A DNA stretch of 64,000 nucleotides from JBOFGK01 sp051649085 (GTDB lineage: Bacteria > Bacillota_I > Bacilli_A > UBA3375). A program made the position numbers and the translations under genes. Positions 1 through 8,863 of the stretch are shown here, one piece after another. Under the pieces are notes generated by a model, which ran no database searches, was not told the origin of the DNA, and saw only the letters and a list, made by a program, of their open reading frames with translations. Where the stretch lies: contig JBOFGK010000058.1 in the NCBI GenBank assembly GCA_051649085.1, positions 10,452 through 74,451 of the forward strand. Reading direction: 5' to 3'. The stretch's first letter is position 1, and each line of letters begins with the position of its first letter.

Positions 1-209
1 CGTTCTGCCCTTGTTGTTGGAATATTATGATCCATCGTTGCAAATGTTAAATCTGGGCGCTTTACCAATCGATTTGTAAGTCTTAGGCCAGAAAAAGCTT
101 GGGGACTTGTAACTTCATGGACATAATGTCGATCAATATATAGTAAGTCGCGATTATCTTTTGAATAAACAACATGTTTATCCCATAATTTATTAAATAA
201 AGTTGCCAT
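1..209 (-). CDS. leuC: 3-isopropylmalate dehydratase large subunit, N-terminal part
   Basis: Leftward reading from the ATG at 207-209 gives about 69 residues before the window edge. They match the N-terminus of the aconitase-family large subunit LeuC: residues such as LWDKHVVY, LLYIDRHYVHEVTSPQAF and TFATMDHNIPT are typical. LeuC, with LeuD, isomerises 2-isopropylmalate to 3-isopropylmalate in leucine synthesis. The start codon overlaps the leuB stop by one base (TAATG), so the two are probably translationally coupled in one leuA-leuB-leuC operon. The iron-sulfur ligands lie outside the window, as presumably does leuD. Confidence 0.93.
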   Translation of the reverse strand, partial: MATLFNKLWDKHVVYSKDNRDLLYIDRHYVHEVTSPQAFSGLRLTNRLVKRPDLTFATMDHNIPTTRAE

Positions 210-1252
210 TACACTCCTAATTCTTCATATATTTTTTCCATAAATACGCTTGTATTTACACCTGTTTTTGCGCATAAATCTTTAGTAACAAAACCTGTAG
301 TTAAATTTTTTTGAATTGCTTGTTCAATTACAGTTGCATATTCTTCTTTAAATTGGACTTTAAGCATCAACGTAATTGAAAGCAACATTGCAACTGGATT
401 AACTAAATCAAGACCAGCAATTGTTGGTGCTGATCCATGAGCTGGTTCATATAATCCAAATGATTGATTGTTTACACTAGCTGATGGTAACAAGCCTAAG
501 CTACCACCAACTGCTGCTAACTCGTCGGTCAAAATATCACCGAATAAATTTTCTGTGACGACAACATCATATTTCGTTGGATTTTTCAAAAGCTCCATTG
601 CAAAAGCATCGACATACATATGCGTAAGCTCAACTTCTGGGTAGTCATGACTCATCTCAATCACTACTTTTCGCCAAAGTTTACTTGTGGAAAGTACGTT
701 GGCCTTATCAACTGATAATAGTCGATTGTTTCTCATTTTTGCAAATTCAAATGCAATTCTTGCAACCTGTTCAATTTGCTCTACTGTATAATCCATGCAA
801 TCCCGTGCAAATGAATCATTTAATGTTTTTTCGCCAAAATAGGCCCCACCAATTAATTCACGAACAATAATCAAATCAGTTCCTGTCACGATTTCTCGTT
901 TTAAAGGAGAATATTTTGCAGTACTCTCATTGACAGTTAAACCACGTATATTTGCAAATAAGCCTAAATGCTTACGGATTTCTAACAGTCCAGTTTCTGG
1001 TCTTCTAGGTTGATCGTCATAATCGGGATGACCAACAGCTCCTAGCAAAACAGCATCAGCACTAACAAGTAATTCTTTAACTACTGTTGGAAAGGGATCA
1101 CCATATTCATCAATTGCTGCTCCCCCAAACGAGGTTGTAATTAATGAATATTCATTTTCTAATTTATCAGCAATTTTATTCATAAATTCTACTGATAAAT
1201 CAATTAATTCTTTTCCAACTCCATCACCTTTTAAGCAAACTATTTTTTTCAT
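209..1252 (-). CDS. leuB: 3-isopropylmalate dehydrogenase
   Basis: 347 residues, normal LeuB length. It oxidises and decarboxylates (2R,3S)-3-isopropylmalate with NAD+ to the 2-oxoisocaproate precursor of leucine, in the cytosol. Visible signatures are the N-terminal LKGDGVGKEL nucleotide-proximal motif, VRELIGGAYFGEK (substrate-binding Arg and the LeuB-type GGAYFG that separates it from isocitrate dehydrogenase), the DKANVL catalytic Lys region, the metal-binding NLFGDILTDE and the C-terminal GLYEPAHGSAPTIAG. The start overlaps the leuA stop by four bases (ATGA), with a ribosome site (AAAGGATTAG) inside the end of leuA. Confidence 0.96.
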   Translation of the reverse strand: MKKIVCLKGDGVGKELIDLSVEFMNKIADKLENEYSLITTSFGGAAIDEYGDPFPTVVKELLVSADAVLLGAVGHPDYDDQPRRPETGLLEIRKHLGLFANIRGLTVNESTAKYSPLKREIVTGTDLIIVRELIGGAYFGEKTLNDSFARDCMDYTVEQIEQVARIAFEFAKMRNNRLLSVDKANVLSTSKLWRKVVIEMSHDYPEVELTHMYVDAFAMELLKNPTKYDVVVTENLFGDILTDELAAVGGSLGLLPSASVNNQSFGLYEPAHGSAPTIAGLDLVNPVAMLLSITLMLKVQFKEEYATVIEQAIQKNLTTGFVTKDLCAKTGVNTSVFMEKIYEELGV

Positions 1253-2913
1253 TCTAATCCTTTCATTAACGTTTCTAATTCAATATTTGCAATTGCTGCA
1301 AATATAGCTTCAAGTGCACATCTTGTTGTGTCACTTCCAATTCCAACTCCAAAATGAGTTTGACCATCAGCTTTTTTCACTTGAATATAAGTAATAGCAT
1401 CAGCTTTACTACCTTGATTTAACGAATGCTCTGTATATTGATTAATCGTATAATCCATAAAACCTTCACTACTTAATCCATTCATGAAAGCATCCAATGT
1501 TCCGTTACCAATACCTTTAATTACAAGTTTTTTCTTAAGAAAAACAATTTCACATTCAATTTCTACATTTTCCACAAAATTTTTAATCTGATAATTTACT
1601 AATTTAGTTACATCGAGTGTATAAATATGTTTAAACATCGAAAACAATGCATTAGCATCAATTTCACCACCTTGTTCAACGCTAATCCGTTTCGCGTGTT
1701 CTCCTAATTCGACATGCATATCTTTAGGTAACTTCAAATTAAACTCTTTTTCTAATACATAGACGACTCCACCTTTACCAGACTGGGAATTAATTCGAAT
1801 TATTTTTTCATAGTTTCGACCGATATCATATGGATCAATGGCTAAATATGGTACTCGCCATTGTTGTGACGATGAGTGATTCATCATTTCTAAGCCTTTG
1901 CGAATTGCATCTTGATGACTGCCAGAAAAAGCCGTAAAAACTAAATTACCTGCATATGGATGTCGTTGATGAATTTCCATTTTCACACATTGCTTATATA
2001 TCTCAATTGTTTCAGGTAAGTTACAAAAATCAAGCTCACAATCAATACCTTGAGTAAATAAATTTAAAGCTAATGTAACTAAGTCAGCGTTTCCTGTTCG
2101 TTCACCATTTCCAAACAATGTTCCTTCAACTCGATCGACTCCGGCTAATAACGCTGTTTCGGTTGCGGCGACTGCACAACCACGATCATTATGAGTGTGA
2201 ACGCAGACGACAACTTGTTCACGCCAAAGCATATGTTTCACCATAAATTCGACTCGATCTGCATATTCAATTGGTGTCATAATTTCCATTGTAAGTGGCA
2301 GATTAATAATTAAATTTTTGTTTCTTGGTTGCCATTTATCAATAATTGCATTAACAATTTCTAGCGCATACTCAATTTCAGTCCCTTCAAAACTCTCCGG
2401 AGAATATTGTAATTTAAATGTTGTTTCTGGATAGTTTTTAAGCAATTTCATAATTTGTTCTACACCGGCTAACGCTAAATGCAAAACTTCTTCTTTTGAT
2501 TTACGAAAGACAATTTCTCGTTGTAAAATCGAAGTTGAATTGTATAAATGAATAATTACGTTTTTCGCTCCTTTTACCGCCTCAAATGTTCGTTCAATTA
2601 GATGGGATCTGGCTTGAACAGTCACCTGAATTGTTACATCATTTGGGATTAAATCATGTTCAATCAAATGACGAACAAAATTGAACTCAGTTTGGGATGA
2701 TGAAGGAAATGCAACTTCAATTTCTTTGAAGCCAATTTTAACTAAATGTAAAAAGAATTTTACTTTATTTTCAATTGACATTGGATTAACAAGTGCTTGA
2801 TTTCCATCACGTAAATCAACGCTACACCAAAGAGGAGCTTTTGTGATTCGATTATTAATCCACGTACGCTCAGGTAGTACAAAGTAGTTACTTCTTAAAT
2901 ATTTCACGTTCAT
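1249..2913 (-). CDS. leuA: 2-isopropylmalate synthase (long type)
   Basis: 554 residues. It condenses acetyl-CoA with 2-oxoisovalerate, the committed step of leucine synthesis. The N-terminus (WCSVDLRDGNQAL) is the TIM-barrel metal-binding start of the LeuA type 2 branch, the kind known from actinobacteria. HTHNDRGCAVAATE carries the two metal-binding His residues and GNGERTGNADL the following family motif. The C-terminal ~130 residues, ending with the GVGIGSDTTRCALEAI motif, form the regulatory leucine-binding domain, so feedback inhibition is likely. It is the first structural gene of the operon and is preceded by an attenuator-type leader (3024-3227). Confidence 0.95.
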   Translation of the reverse strand: MNVKYLRSNYFVLPERTWINNRITKAPLWCSVDLRDGNQALVNPMSIENKVKFFLHLVKIGFKEIEVAFPSSSQTEFNFVRHLIEHDLIPNDVTIQVTVQARSHLIERTFEAVKGAKNVIIHLYNSTSILQREIVFRKSKEEVLHLALAGVEQIMKLLKNYPETTFKLQYSPESFEGTEIEYALEIVNAIIDKWQPRNKNLIINLPLTMEIMTPIEYADRVEFMVKHMLWREQVVVCVHTHNDRGCAVAATETALLAGVDRVEGTLFGNGERTGNADLVTLALNLFTQGIDCELDFCNLPETIEIYKQCVKMEIHQRHPYAGNLVFTAFSGSHQDAIRKGLEMMNHSSSQQWRVPYLAIDPYDIGRNYEKIIRINSQSGKGGVVYVLEKEFNLKLPKDMHVELGEHAKRISVEQGGEIDANALFSMFKHIYTLDVTKLVNYQIKNFVENVEIECEIVFLKKKLVIKGIGNGTLDAFMNGLSSEGFMDYTINQYTEHSLNQGSKADAITYIQVKKADGQTHFGVGIGSDTTRCALEAIFAAIANIELETLMKGLE

Positions 2914-3023
2914 AGTTTCTCCTAGTCATAAATAATTTAAATAATTGTTGCACATTTGCATAATATTTGTTTACAAATCAAACTCTTAAAAAAAGTCGGT
3001 AGTGAATTTAAAATAACAGAGTA

Positions 3024-3052
3024 TAAAAAAATGGTTGACCGGAGTCAACCAT
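3024..3052 (-). terminator. intrinsic terminator (attenuator) of the leu leader
   Basis: A perfect 9-bp stem (3031-3039 with 3044-3052) with a 4-base loop is followed on the minus strand by a run of seven T residues. It lies between the leu promoter and leuA, about 110 bases before the leuA start, so it would stop leu transcription unless disrupted. With the Ile/Leu-rich leader ORF upstream, this is the layout of ribosome-mediated attenuation. Confidence 0.85.
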
Positions 3053-3081
3053 AATAATTTTGTATGCTAGCTTAATTATTA

Positions 3082-3177
3082 TTAGAAAAAATCTCCACAA
3101 AAATATAATTTTGAGTTTTTTAAAATTAAGATAATTAAAATAATAATTGTTGCTACCGAGCATACTAGTGTATTCAT
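3082..3177 (-). CDS. leu operon leader peptide (31 residues)
   Basis: This small ORF lies between the leu promoter and the attenuator terminator and starts with ATG at 3175-3177 behind a GGTG-type ribosome site. It encodes 31 residues. Residues 11-19 are an unbroken run of Ile and Leu codons (IIILIILIL), read ATT ATT ATT TTA ATT ATC TTA ATT TTA. The 7 bases at 3159-3165, in the leader's first codons, are complementary to 3062-3068 just before the terminator, so a ribosome on the leader could change RNA folding. By analogy with known branched-chain leaders, the inference is that stalling at Ile/Leu codons when charged tRNA is scarce prevents terminator formation. A hydrophobic small membrane peptide is the alternative reading, but position and codon content favour attenuation. 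Confidence 0.8.
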   Translation of the reverse strand: MNTLVCSVATIIILIILILKNSKLYFCGDFF

Positions 3178-3198
3178 CTTCACCACATCCTTTTGTTT

Positions 3199-3227
3199 AT
3201 TCTAGCACAAACAAATTTTGATGTCAA
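3199..3227 (-). promoter_or_regulatory. leu operon promoter
   Basis: On the minus strand TTGACA (3222-3227) is separated by 17 bases from TAGAAT (3199-3204). This near-consensus sigma-A promoter points into the leader ORF and leuA. Confidence 0.85.
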
Positions 3228-3326
3228 GCAATTTTCCAATAAAAAGTTATTTTTTACAATCACCCGAAAAAAATCTTCAATTTAAAAATAGAGCATACTT
3301 TTCTTTACCACGTTTGCACGAAAATT

Positions 3327-3335
3327 TGCTATAAT
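3327..3335 (+). promoter_or_regulatory. extended -10 promoter of the M29 aminopeptidase
   Basis: TGC-TATAAT (TG at 3327-3328, hexamer 3330-3335) lies 30 bases before the start codon. No good -35 is found 16-18 bases upstream, so this is an extended -10 type promoter. The ribosome site is AAAGGAG, 7 bases before ATG 3366. Confidence 0.7.
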
Positions 3336-3365
3336 AGTTTAAATGATTAAAAAAGGAGAAAAAAA

Positions 3366-4601
3366 ATGAATATAGATACATTGAAAAAATACGCAAACAT
3401 GCTTATTAAAAGCGGATTAAATGTTCAAAAAGATCAAATTTTATTTATTTCGGCTCCAGTCGAAACTTATGAATTTGTAAGAATCGTAACTGAAGCTGCT
3501 TACGCGGCTGAAGCCAAAAAAGTTGTGGTAAATTGGGGTGATGAACCGTTAGCAAGACTTGCACTTGAAAATCAAAGTATTGAAACACTTAGTGAAGTTA
3601 ATCAATTTACAAAAGATATGTATGATTACTATGTAAATGAAAATGCTGCTTTCTTATCAATCTCTGGAAGTAATCCTGATGCTTTTGACGGAATTGATTC
3701 GGACAAAATGAATGCATACACTAAAGCACTCTTAGCTTCTTTTTCCACACGACGTGTTGCAACAATGGGAAATAAAGTTTCTTGGACTGTTGCAAGTGTT
3801 CCAACAAAAGCATGGGCACAAAAAGTATTTCCAGATGCTAAAACCGCAGATGATGCAGTTGAATTACTTTGGGAACAAATTATTAAGTTATCAAGAGCAA
3901 ATGGTGATGATCCAGTTGCAAACTGGCAAGAACATATTACAAGACTTGAAAAAATTTCAACTAAATTAAACGACTTACAACTTGATAGTTTACATTTTAC
4001 AAATAGTTTAGGTACTGATTTAGTAGTAGGACTTGCGAAAAAACACATTTGGGAAACAGGTGGTAGCGAAAATTTAACTAGAAAGACATACTTCTCTGCA
4101 AATATCCCAACTGAAGAAGTTTTTACATTACCAGATCACACACGAACTGATGGAGTTGTTGTTTCTTCAAAACCATTAAATGATTTAGGAAACCTTGTAA
4201 ATAACTTTAAAATTACCTTTAAAGATGGAAAAGCTATTGATTGCTCAGCTGAAACTGGTGAAAGCTATTTGAAAAATTTAATTGCTAAAGATGAAGGTGC
4301 TTCTTCACTTGGTGAGGTTGCATTAGTTCCTCACAGTTCACCAATCTCGCAGGCAAATTTAATGTTTTACACGACGCTTTATGATGAAAATGCATCTTGT
4401 CACTTAGCGCTTGGAGCTGGATATCCAACTACAATGAAGGATTCAGAAAATATGACAAAAGATGAATTGTATGCAGCTGGTTGTAATCAATCAATGATTC
4501 ATGTTGATTTTATGTTTGGAACTTCTTGTATGAAAGTTGTCGGTACTGCTACTGATGGAACCCAAACAACTATTATGGAAAACGGAGAGTTTGTCATATA
4601 A
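3366..4601 (+). CDS. M29-family metallo-aminopeptidase
   Basis: 411 residues, the usual length for the M29 (AmpS/PepS/aminopeptidase T) family of cytosolic two-metal aminopeptidases that trim N-terminal residues from peptides. Family-typical stretches include the N-terminal YANMLIKSGLNVQKDQILFISAPVE-type opening, DLVVGLAKKHIWETGG, FSANIPTEEVFTLPDHTRTDGVV (a metal-ligand Glu region), the VALVPHSSPIS segment with its conserved His, and MIHVDFMFGT near the C-terminus carrying a His/Asp ligand pair. It is monocistronic, with its own promoter and a terminator at 4626-4653. Substrate preference cannot be read from sequence. Confidence 0.93.
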   Translation: MNIDTLKKYANMLIKSGLNVQKDQILFISAPVETYEFVRIVTEAAYAAEAKKVVVNWGDEPLARLALENQSIETLSEVNQFTKDMYDYYVNENAAFLSISGSNPDAFDGIDSDKMNAYTKALLASFSTRRVATMGNKVSWTVASVPTKAWAQKVFPDAKTADDAVELLWEQIIKLSRANGDDPVANWQEHITRLEKISTKLNDLQLDSLHFTNSLGTDLVVGLAKKHIWETGGSENLTRKTYFSANIPTEEVFTLPDHTRTDGVVVSSKPLNDLGNLVNNFKITFKDGKAIDCSAETGESYLKNLIAKDEGASSLGEVALVPHSSPISQANLMFYTTLYDENASCHLALGAGYPTTMKDSENMTKDELYAAGCNQSMIHVDFMFGTSCMKVVGTATDGTQTTIMENGEFVI

Positions 4602-4625
4602 ATAAAATTAATTCAAATATAAACT

Positions 4626-4653
4626 AAAAAAGATGTCTTAGACATCTTTTTTT
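4626..4653. terminator. bidirectional terminator
   Basis: Arms AGATGTC (4631-4637) and GACATCT (4641-4647) with a 3-base loop are flanked by A5 on the left and T7 on the right. The element serves the aminopeptidase (plus) and the convergent ABC permease (minus). Confidence 0.85.
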
Positions 4654-4678
4654 CAATCAATATATTAAATAATAAATA

Positions 4679-5803
4679 TTATCTCAAAATAATTGAAATA
4701 TTAGTTCTAGCTGCTGCAAAAGCTGGTAAAACTGCTGCAATCACTGATAATATAATTGCAAATAAAACGGTAAAAATCAACCATCCGAATGAAATATATA
4801 GACTAATTGAAGCTAGCTGTAAGAGTAAAAGGGTAATTAAACTTGCAAATCCGAAACTGATAATCGTTGAAAACAAAACAATTAATAAACTTTCAATTAC
4901 AAACATCATTGAGATATCTGCTTTTTGCATTCCAAGTGCACGTAAAATTGCAATTTTTGATTTACGTTCGTTGACCGAAACAAATAACATATTAATAATT
5001 GCTACTAATGAAACAATTAACGAAACTGAACCGATTGCAGCGAAGAAAATTGTCACAACGTTAATAACATCTCTTGTAATACTATTTAGATCTATTTCAA
5101 TAATCTCCTGTTGAGGCGTAATATAGTTTGTTAATTGTGTTTTAAGACTTTGAACCTGTTCACTATAATTACTCGTTCCTTTAATTGTTGCCTCAATTGT
5201 TGTGTAATCTGGTGTTACAAATTTTGCTTTTAAATATTCGGGAATGATGTATGAAGAAAAACCTTCTCGTGTTTTTCCGATGATTTTATACTTAACTCCT
5301 TTAAGAGTTAACTCATCACCCACATTTATTTTTGCTTTTGCTTTTTTTTCATCGTCGTTTGTTGTTTGAGTCGTAAATTCATTTTCAACCATTACAATGA
5401 CATTTCCAGTTTGATTTGAAAAATTTTCACCTTCAAATACTTTTGGGTTACCCACTTCAAATGATTGATCATCAATTGCATTATTTTCTCGATAATTTAA
5501 TTTTTCAACTCCTTTGACTTGCTTTCTAATATTTTCTAATTGTTGTTGATTAATATTGTATTTTTCCGGTACGTTAGTTTGTTGATCACTAAAAGATTTG
5601 GGACTCACAATAAAACTAATAATACTTGAATCTTCTGTTTGACGTTCAAAATTATTCGAAAGCGATGAAGCACTAATGATTACGACAAGAATTGCAGTCA
5701 TTCCAATAATATTTGTAATAATTGTCAAGATTGTTCTAAGAATATTTTGTAATAATCCCTTTACAACAATTCCTAAAAGATATTTATATTTTTTAAAGCT
5801 CAT
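4679..5803 (-). CDS. MacB/FtsX-family ABC transporter permease
   Basis: 374 residues. One N-terminal transmembrane helix (about 10-50) is followed by a long extracytoplasmic domain (about 50-235, MacB-PCD type) and three C-terminal helices (about 250-365), the classic FtsX/MacB topology. It overlaps the ATPase gene by 11 bases and follows a lipoprotein adaptor gene, giving the MacA-like / ATPase / MacB-like order seen in Gram-positive YknXYZ-type exporters of peptides or toxic compounds. The substrate cannot be predicted. Confidence 0.9.
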   Translation of the reverse strand: MSFKKYKYLLGIVVKGLLQNILRTILTIITNIIGMTAILVVIISASSLSNNFERQTEDSSIISFIVSPKSFSDQQTNVPEKYNINQQQLENIRKQVKGVEKLNYRENNAIDDQSFEVGNPKVFEGENFSNQTGNVIVMVENEFTTQTTNDDEKKAKAKINVGDELTLKGVKYKIIGKTREGFSSYIIPEYLKAKFVTPDYTTIEATIKGTSNYSEQVQSLKTQLTNYITPQQEIIEIDLNSITRDVINVVTIFFAAIGSVSLIVSLVAIINMLFVSVNERKSKIAILRALGMQKADISMMFVIESLLIVLFSTIISFGFASLITLLLLQLASISLYISFGWLIFTVLFAIILSVIAAVLPAFAAARTNISIILR

Positions 5804-6461
5804 TTAAAACACCATCCTTCAAGAAAAATTGACGTTTGGCAATTTTAGCTAAATCAACATCATGAGTTACAATTATTAAAGTATTTCCTTGTTCATTTAA
5901 TTTGATTAATAATTCAATAATCTCTGCTGCAGTAACTTCATCTAAAGAACCTGTTAGTTCGTCAGCAATAATTATTTTTGGTTGCTTAACTAAAGCTCGA
6001 GCAATCGATAAACGTTGTTTTTGACCACCACTTAACTGATATGGCATTACATGAATTTTATCAGCTAAGCCAACACTGTCTAAGACGTCTTCAATTAATG
6101 CTCGTTGCTCTTCCTTTTTAATAATCCCACTTAACACTAGTGCAATTTCTAAATTATGATAAACATTTAAATCATCAAGCAATTGAAAATCTTGGAATAC
6201 AAAACCGACTGTTTCACTTCTAAGCGCTGTTAGCTTTTTGTCACTTAACTTAGTAACTATTTGTCCATCAATTAAATATTCTCCATGAAATTCGTTATCG
6301 ATTAATCCTAAAATTTTCAAGAGCGTACTTTTTCCACTTCCACTTTTACCTAGAATTGAAATAAAATCTCCTTCAGTAATTGTAAGGTTCAGTTCCTTTA
6401 AAACATGTAGTTGTTCAAGCCCGTTTTGATAATACTTATTTATGTTATTTAAAGATAGCAT
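5793..6461 (-). CDS. MacB/LolD-type ABC transporter ATPase
   Basis: About 222 residues from the chosen start. It has Walker A GKSGSGKST, Q-loop FVFQDFQLL, signature LSGGQKQR, Walker B IIIADELTGSLD and the switch His in VTHD, all intact. The frame is open to a TTG at 6473, but a GGAG motif sits 6 bases before the ATG at 6461, which I chose. The gene overlaps the upstream adaptor gene by 17 bases and the downstream permease by 11, so coupling is tight. It powers the permease at 4679-5803. Confidence 0.93.
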   Translation of the reverse strand: MLSLNNINKYYQNGLEQLHVLKELNLTITEGDFISILGKSGSGKSTLLKILGLIDNEFHGEYLIDGQIVTKLSDKKLTALRSETVGFVFQDFQLLDDLNVYHNLEIALVLSGIIKKEEQRALIEDVLDSVGLADKIHVMPYQLSGGQKQRLSIARALVKQPKIIIADELTGSLDEVTAAEIIELLIKLNEQGNTLIIVTHDVDLAKIAKRQFFLKDGVLNEL

Positions 6462-7386
6462 CATCAGCTCCAATGTTTGTTATTTCATCTCCAACTTTCA
6501 CACCACTTGTAACAATTAATCTTCCGTTTTCTTTTACTGCTTTGACTTCTGTTGTCGTCCCATTTACCTTTAGATATTGCTTTGATTTTTCTTCAACCAA
6601 ATATTGATCTGGTACATAGATTATATTTTGTGTAACCGAAATAACTAGTGGTTGACCATCAATTATTTTTTTATCTAAGTTTTCAATTTTGTAATTGACA
6701 TTAAATGTTGTTTTTGTTGAGTCAGTTGTTCCTGACGCTGTTAATGATGTTTCATTTGGTAAATATGATTCAATTTTTAAATTATAGGTCTTTCCATCTA
6801 ATTCTAGTACTGGTTTTAGTTTAAGTAGTGTTTGTAATGTTTCAAAATCAACTACTTGTAATATTCCGTATTCATTTGAACGTAAAAGAATTCTTCCATT
6901 AATTTGATCAATTATGACATTACCATTAAATTTCGCATATGTTTTACTATCAATCACTCCGTTTTCAAGCGCAAATTCAGCACTTTTGATTTGATCTAGC
7001 AATGCGCTTTTTTCTGTATTTAATTGACTAAGTATTGGATCATCTTTTTTACTTTTAGCTATTTCTTGATTTAACTTATCAAGTTGTGAATATTGTAGTC
7101 CTAAATCAAATCGAGCCTTTTCTTCTGCTTTTGCTGCATCAGGTTGTAGTGTATCATAAAGCGCTGTTTCAGTTGTTACTTGATCATTATTTTTGACTAA
7201 TACAACCATTGTTGGATCAATTGGATAACTTATTTGGGCAAGTGGGACTGCACTTGCATCATATTTTATTTGATCTGCGCTAACTTTGTAACTCTCAGTA
7301 TTTTCCTGTTCACGTCCGGAAACACTACATCCCCCAAACACACCTAAAAATAATATTAATACCACTATTTTAAACTTCCTACTCAT
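6445..7386 (-). CDS. lipoprotein adaptor of the MacAB-like exporter
   Basis: 313 residues. The N-terminal signal ends in a lipobox-like FGGC at about residues 17-20, so it should be membrane-anchored on the outside. A predicted coiled coil (about 90-145, rich in Lys/Glu/Gln) and a C-terminal segment (VNGTTTEVKAVKENGRLIV.SGVKVGDEI) match the membrane-fusion/adaptor fold of MacA/HlyD-like proteins. It is the first gene of the three-gene exporter, with a strong ribosome site (GAGAAGGAGAAAT). It is quite diverged from MacA, so the assignment rests on the C-terminal motif and gene order. Confidence 0.8.
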   Translation of the reverse strand: MSRKFKIVVLILFLGVFGGCSVSGREQENTESYKVSADQIKYDASAVPLAQISYPIDPTMVVLVKNNDQVTTETALYDTLQPDAAKAEEKARFDLGLQYSQLDKLNQEIAKSKKDDPILSQLNTEKSALLDQIKSAEFALENGVIDSKTYAKFNGNVIIDQINGRILLRSNEYGILQVVDFETLQTLLKLKPVLELDGKTYNLKIESYLPNETSLTASGTTDSTKTTFNVNYKIENLDKKIIDGQPLVISVTQNIIYVPDQYLVEEKSKQYLKVNGTTTEVKAVKENGRLIVTSGVKVGDEITNIGADDAIFK

Positions 7387-7578
7387 ATTTCTCCTTCTCC
7401 CGTAGCTACTTTATATCAGTACTTATATTTTACTATAAAAAAGATACTTTTGAAACAAATATCGTATATAATCAACAATTGTTTGAAAAACTTCTATAAT
7501 CTGATGAATTGCTTAACTAATTTATTTTTTTATTAAATCCTTACTATTAAATTATTGTCATTCAAATCAGCTTTAATT

Positions 7579-8103
7579 TTAAACAAAAAAACTTGAGACA
7601 AAATTCAAGATTGCAATTAAGAACAAACAACTTGAAAAAATAATGAATTCTTTTTTCGACTTAAACCCGTCTTTAGTATAAAAAACCATTGCTAACGGTG
7701 TAATTAAACTAACAAAAATTCCTTCATTAATTCCAAAGTTTTGATTAATCCTGAAAAGAAGTAATAAATATCCAACCATAAGTGCTGCGCTCAAAGAAAG
7801 TATTATGTCGAGAAAAATTTTTTGCGATGAAATATTAGCACTTTTAAACATCTTTAATAAAATTTTCACAACTATAAAGTAGACAAACAATGAAAAAAGT
7901 CCTACAAGTATTGAGATAAAAAAAATCGTATTCCAAATTTCCGTTTCTTTCATCCCAATGCTTGCTGCTAAACTAGCTATTTGATTTGTTAATTCCGGTG
8001 ATACAGCAAATTTTTCAAGGACGTATAACATAAACGCAATACAAAAACCGATTAGAGAAATTAGATTTAGTAGTACATCTCTCATTAAATTTTTTTTATC
8101 CAT
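7579..8103 (-). CDS. small multi-pass membrane protein of an ABC cassette
   Basis: 174 residues with four or five predicted transmembrane helices (about 10-33, 55-85, 100-120, 125-145, 150-172). No family was recognised. Its start overlaps the end of the ABC ATPase gene by 8 bases, so the two are co-translated. By position it could be a self-protection (immunity) or accessory transport subunit, since bacteriocin loci often end with such a gene. This is inference only. Confidence 0.7.
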   Translation of the reverse strand: MDKKNLMRDVLLNLISLIGFCIAFMLYVLEKFAVSPELTNQIASLAASIGMKETEIWNTIFFISILVGLFSLFVYFIVVKILLKMFKSANISSQKIFLDIILSLSAALMVGYLLLLFRINQNFGINEGIFVSLITPLAMVFYTKDGFKSKKEFIIFSSCLFLIAILNFVSSFFV

Positions 8104-8713
8104 ATTTTCTCCCCATAATATTATTTATTTTTCCTGCTTCTAAATATATTTTACTACATTGTTCAGTAAATTCATTATCCAGAATGTCATGATGTGTGAA
8201 AATGATTATTGATCCAGCTTTAGCCAATTCTAACAGCTTGTTACAGATTTTTTTTTGGACATTCGTATCTAAGTGAGAAAATGCTTCATCAATTATTATT
8301 ATGTCCCAAACATCAACAGTATATAAAAGTGAAAAACCAACTTTCATATTTGTTCCAGTCGAACAATTTAAACTTAAATCATTAAAGTCTTTATTTTCAA
8401 TGTCTAACTCTACTCCAAAATCAATTTCTGGCTGCTTTTTTTTAAATATTGTATATATGTATTCAATGTTTTCTTGAATTGTAAGCCATTTTTCACAAAC
8501 CTCACACTCAGGAATGAACAATAAATTGTTGTGATTTGAACTAAGTTGTCCGTTCGTAAATTTTTCTGCACCGATTAAACATCTAACGAATGTACTCTTC
8601 CCTGTTCCATTTGCCCCATTTAACCAATAGATGTTTCCACGTTCAAATTCAAATGAAATATCATCTAAAATTAATTTTCCATCATATTCTTTAGTACAAT
8701 TTTCTATTTTCAT
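8096..8713 (-). CDS. short ABC ATPase of a bacteriocin-export-like cassette
   Basis: 205 residues, short for an ABC ATPase. Walker A GANGTGKST (about 33-41) and Walker B IIIIDEAFSHLD are good and the switch His is in FTHHD. The signature is degenerate (CSTGTNMKVGFS instead of LSGGQ). It sits between a 420-residue membrane protein and a 174-residue membrane protein. Eleven bases upstream ends a short frame that looks like the tail of a SpoIIM/DUF95 protein. That set recalls circular-bacteriocin export/immunity loci, but no structural peptide is visible. Confidence 0.85.
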   Translation of the reverse strand: MKIENCTKEYDGKLILDDISFEFERGNIYWLNGANGTGKSTFVRCLIGAEKFTNGQLSSNHNNLLFIPECEVCEKWLTIQENIEYIYTIFKKKQPEIDFGVELDIENKDFNDLSLNCSTGTNMKVGFSLLYTVDVWDIIIIDEAFSHLDTNVQKKICNKLLELAKAGSIIIFTHHDILDNEFTEQCSKIYLEAGKINNIMGRKYG

Positions 8714-8724
8714 ATATTTCCTTT

Positions 8725-8808
8725 CATGTAATCAAGCCTTCAATCAAAGCGGCAATTAAAATCAATAGCAGTGAGAGCAGATACATCTTTTTAAAAGATT
8801 GAATCACA
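8725..8808 (-). pseudogene. C-terminal remnant resembling SpoIIM/DUF95 membrane protein
   Basis: A 27-codon frame (possible GTG start at 8808, no clear ribosome site; open back to a TAA at about 8836) encodes one hydrophobic helix ending LIAALIEGLIT. That ending resembles the C-terminal helix of SpoIIM/DUF95 proteins (AALIEAF.T). The rest of such a protein is missing, so a deletion that kept only the last helix and the junction to the ATPase gene is the simplest explanation. A genuine small membrane peptide is the alternative. Confidence 0.45.
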
Positions 8809-8863
8809 TTTATAAATTTAATGGTTTGTTTAACCAAAAATTAAGTTAATTGCGGATAAACTC

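Noticed and set aside
2914..3365. T-box riboswitch upstream of leuA
   Set aside because: No AGGGUGGNACCGCG-type T-box sequence or specifier stem; the leader ORF and simple terminator explain the region better.
3629..4048. 139-residue open frame opposite the M29 aminopeptidase gene
   Set aside because: No ribosome site and no recognisable domain. It mirrors the codon pattern of the real gene on the plus strand.
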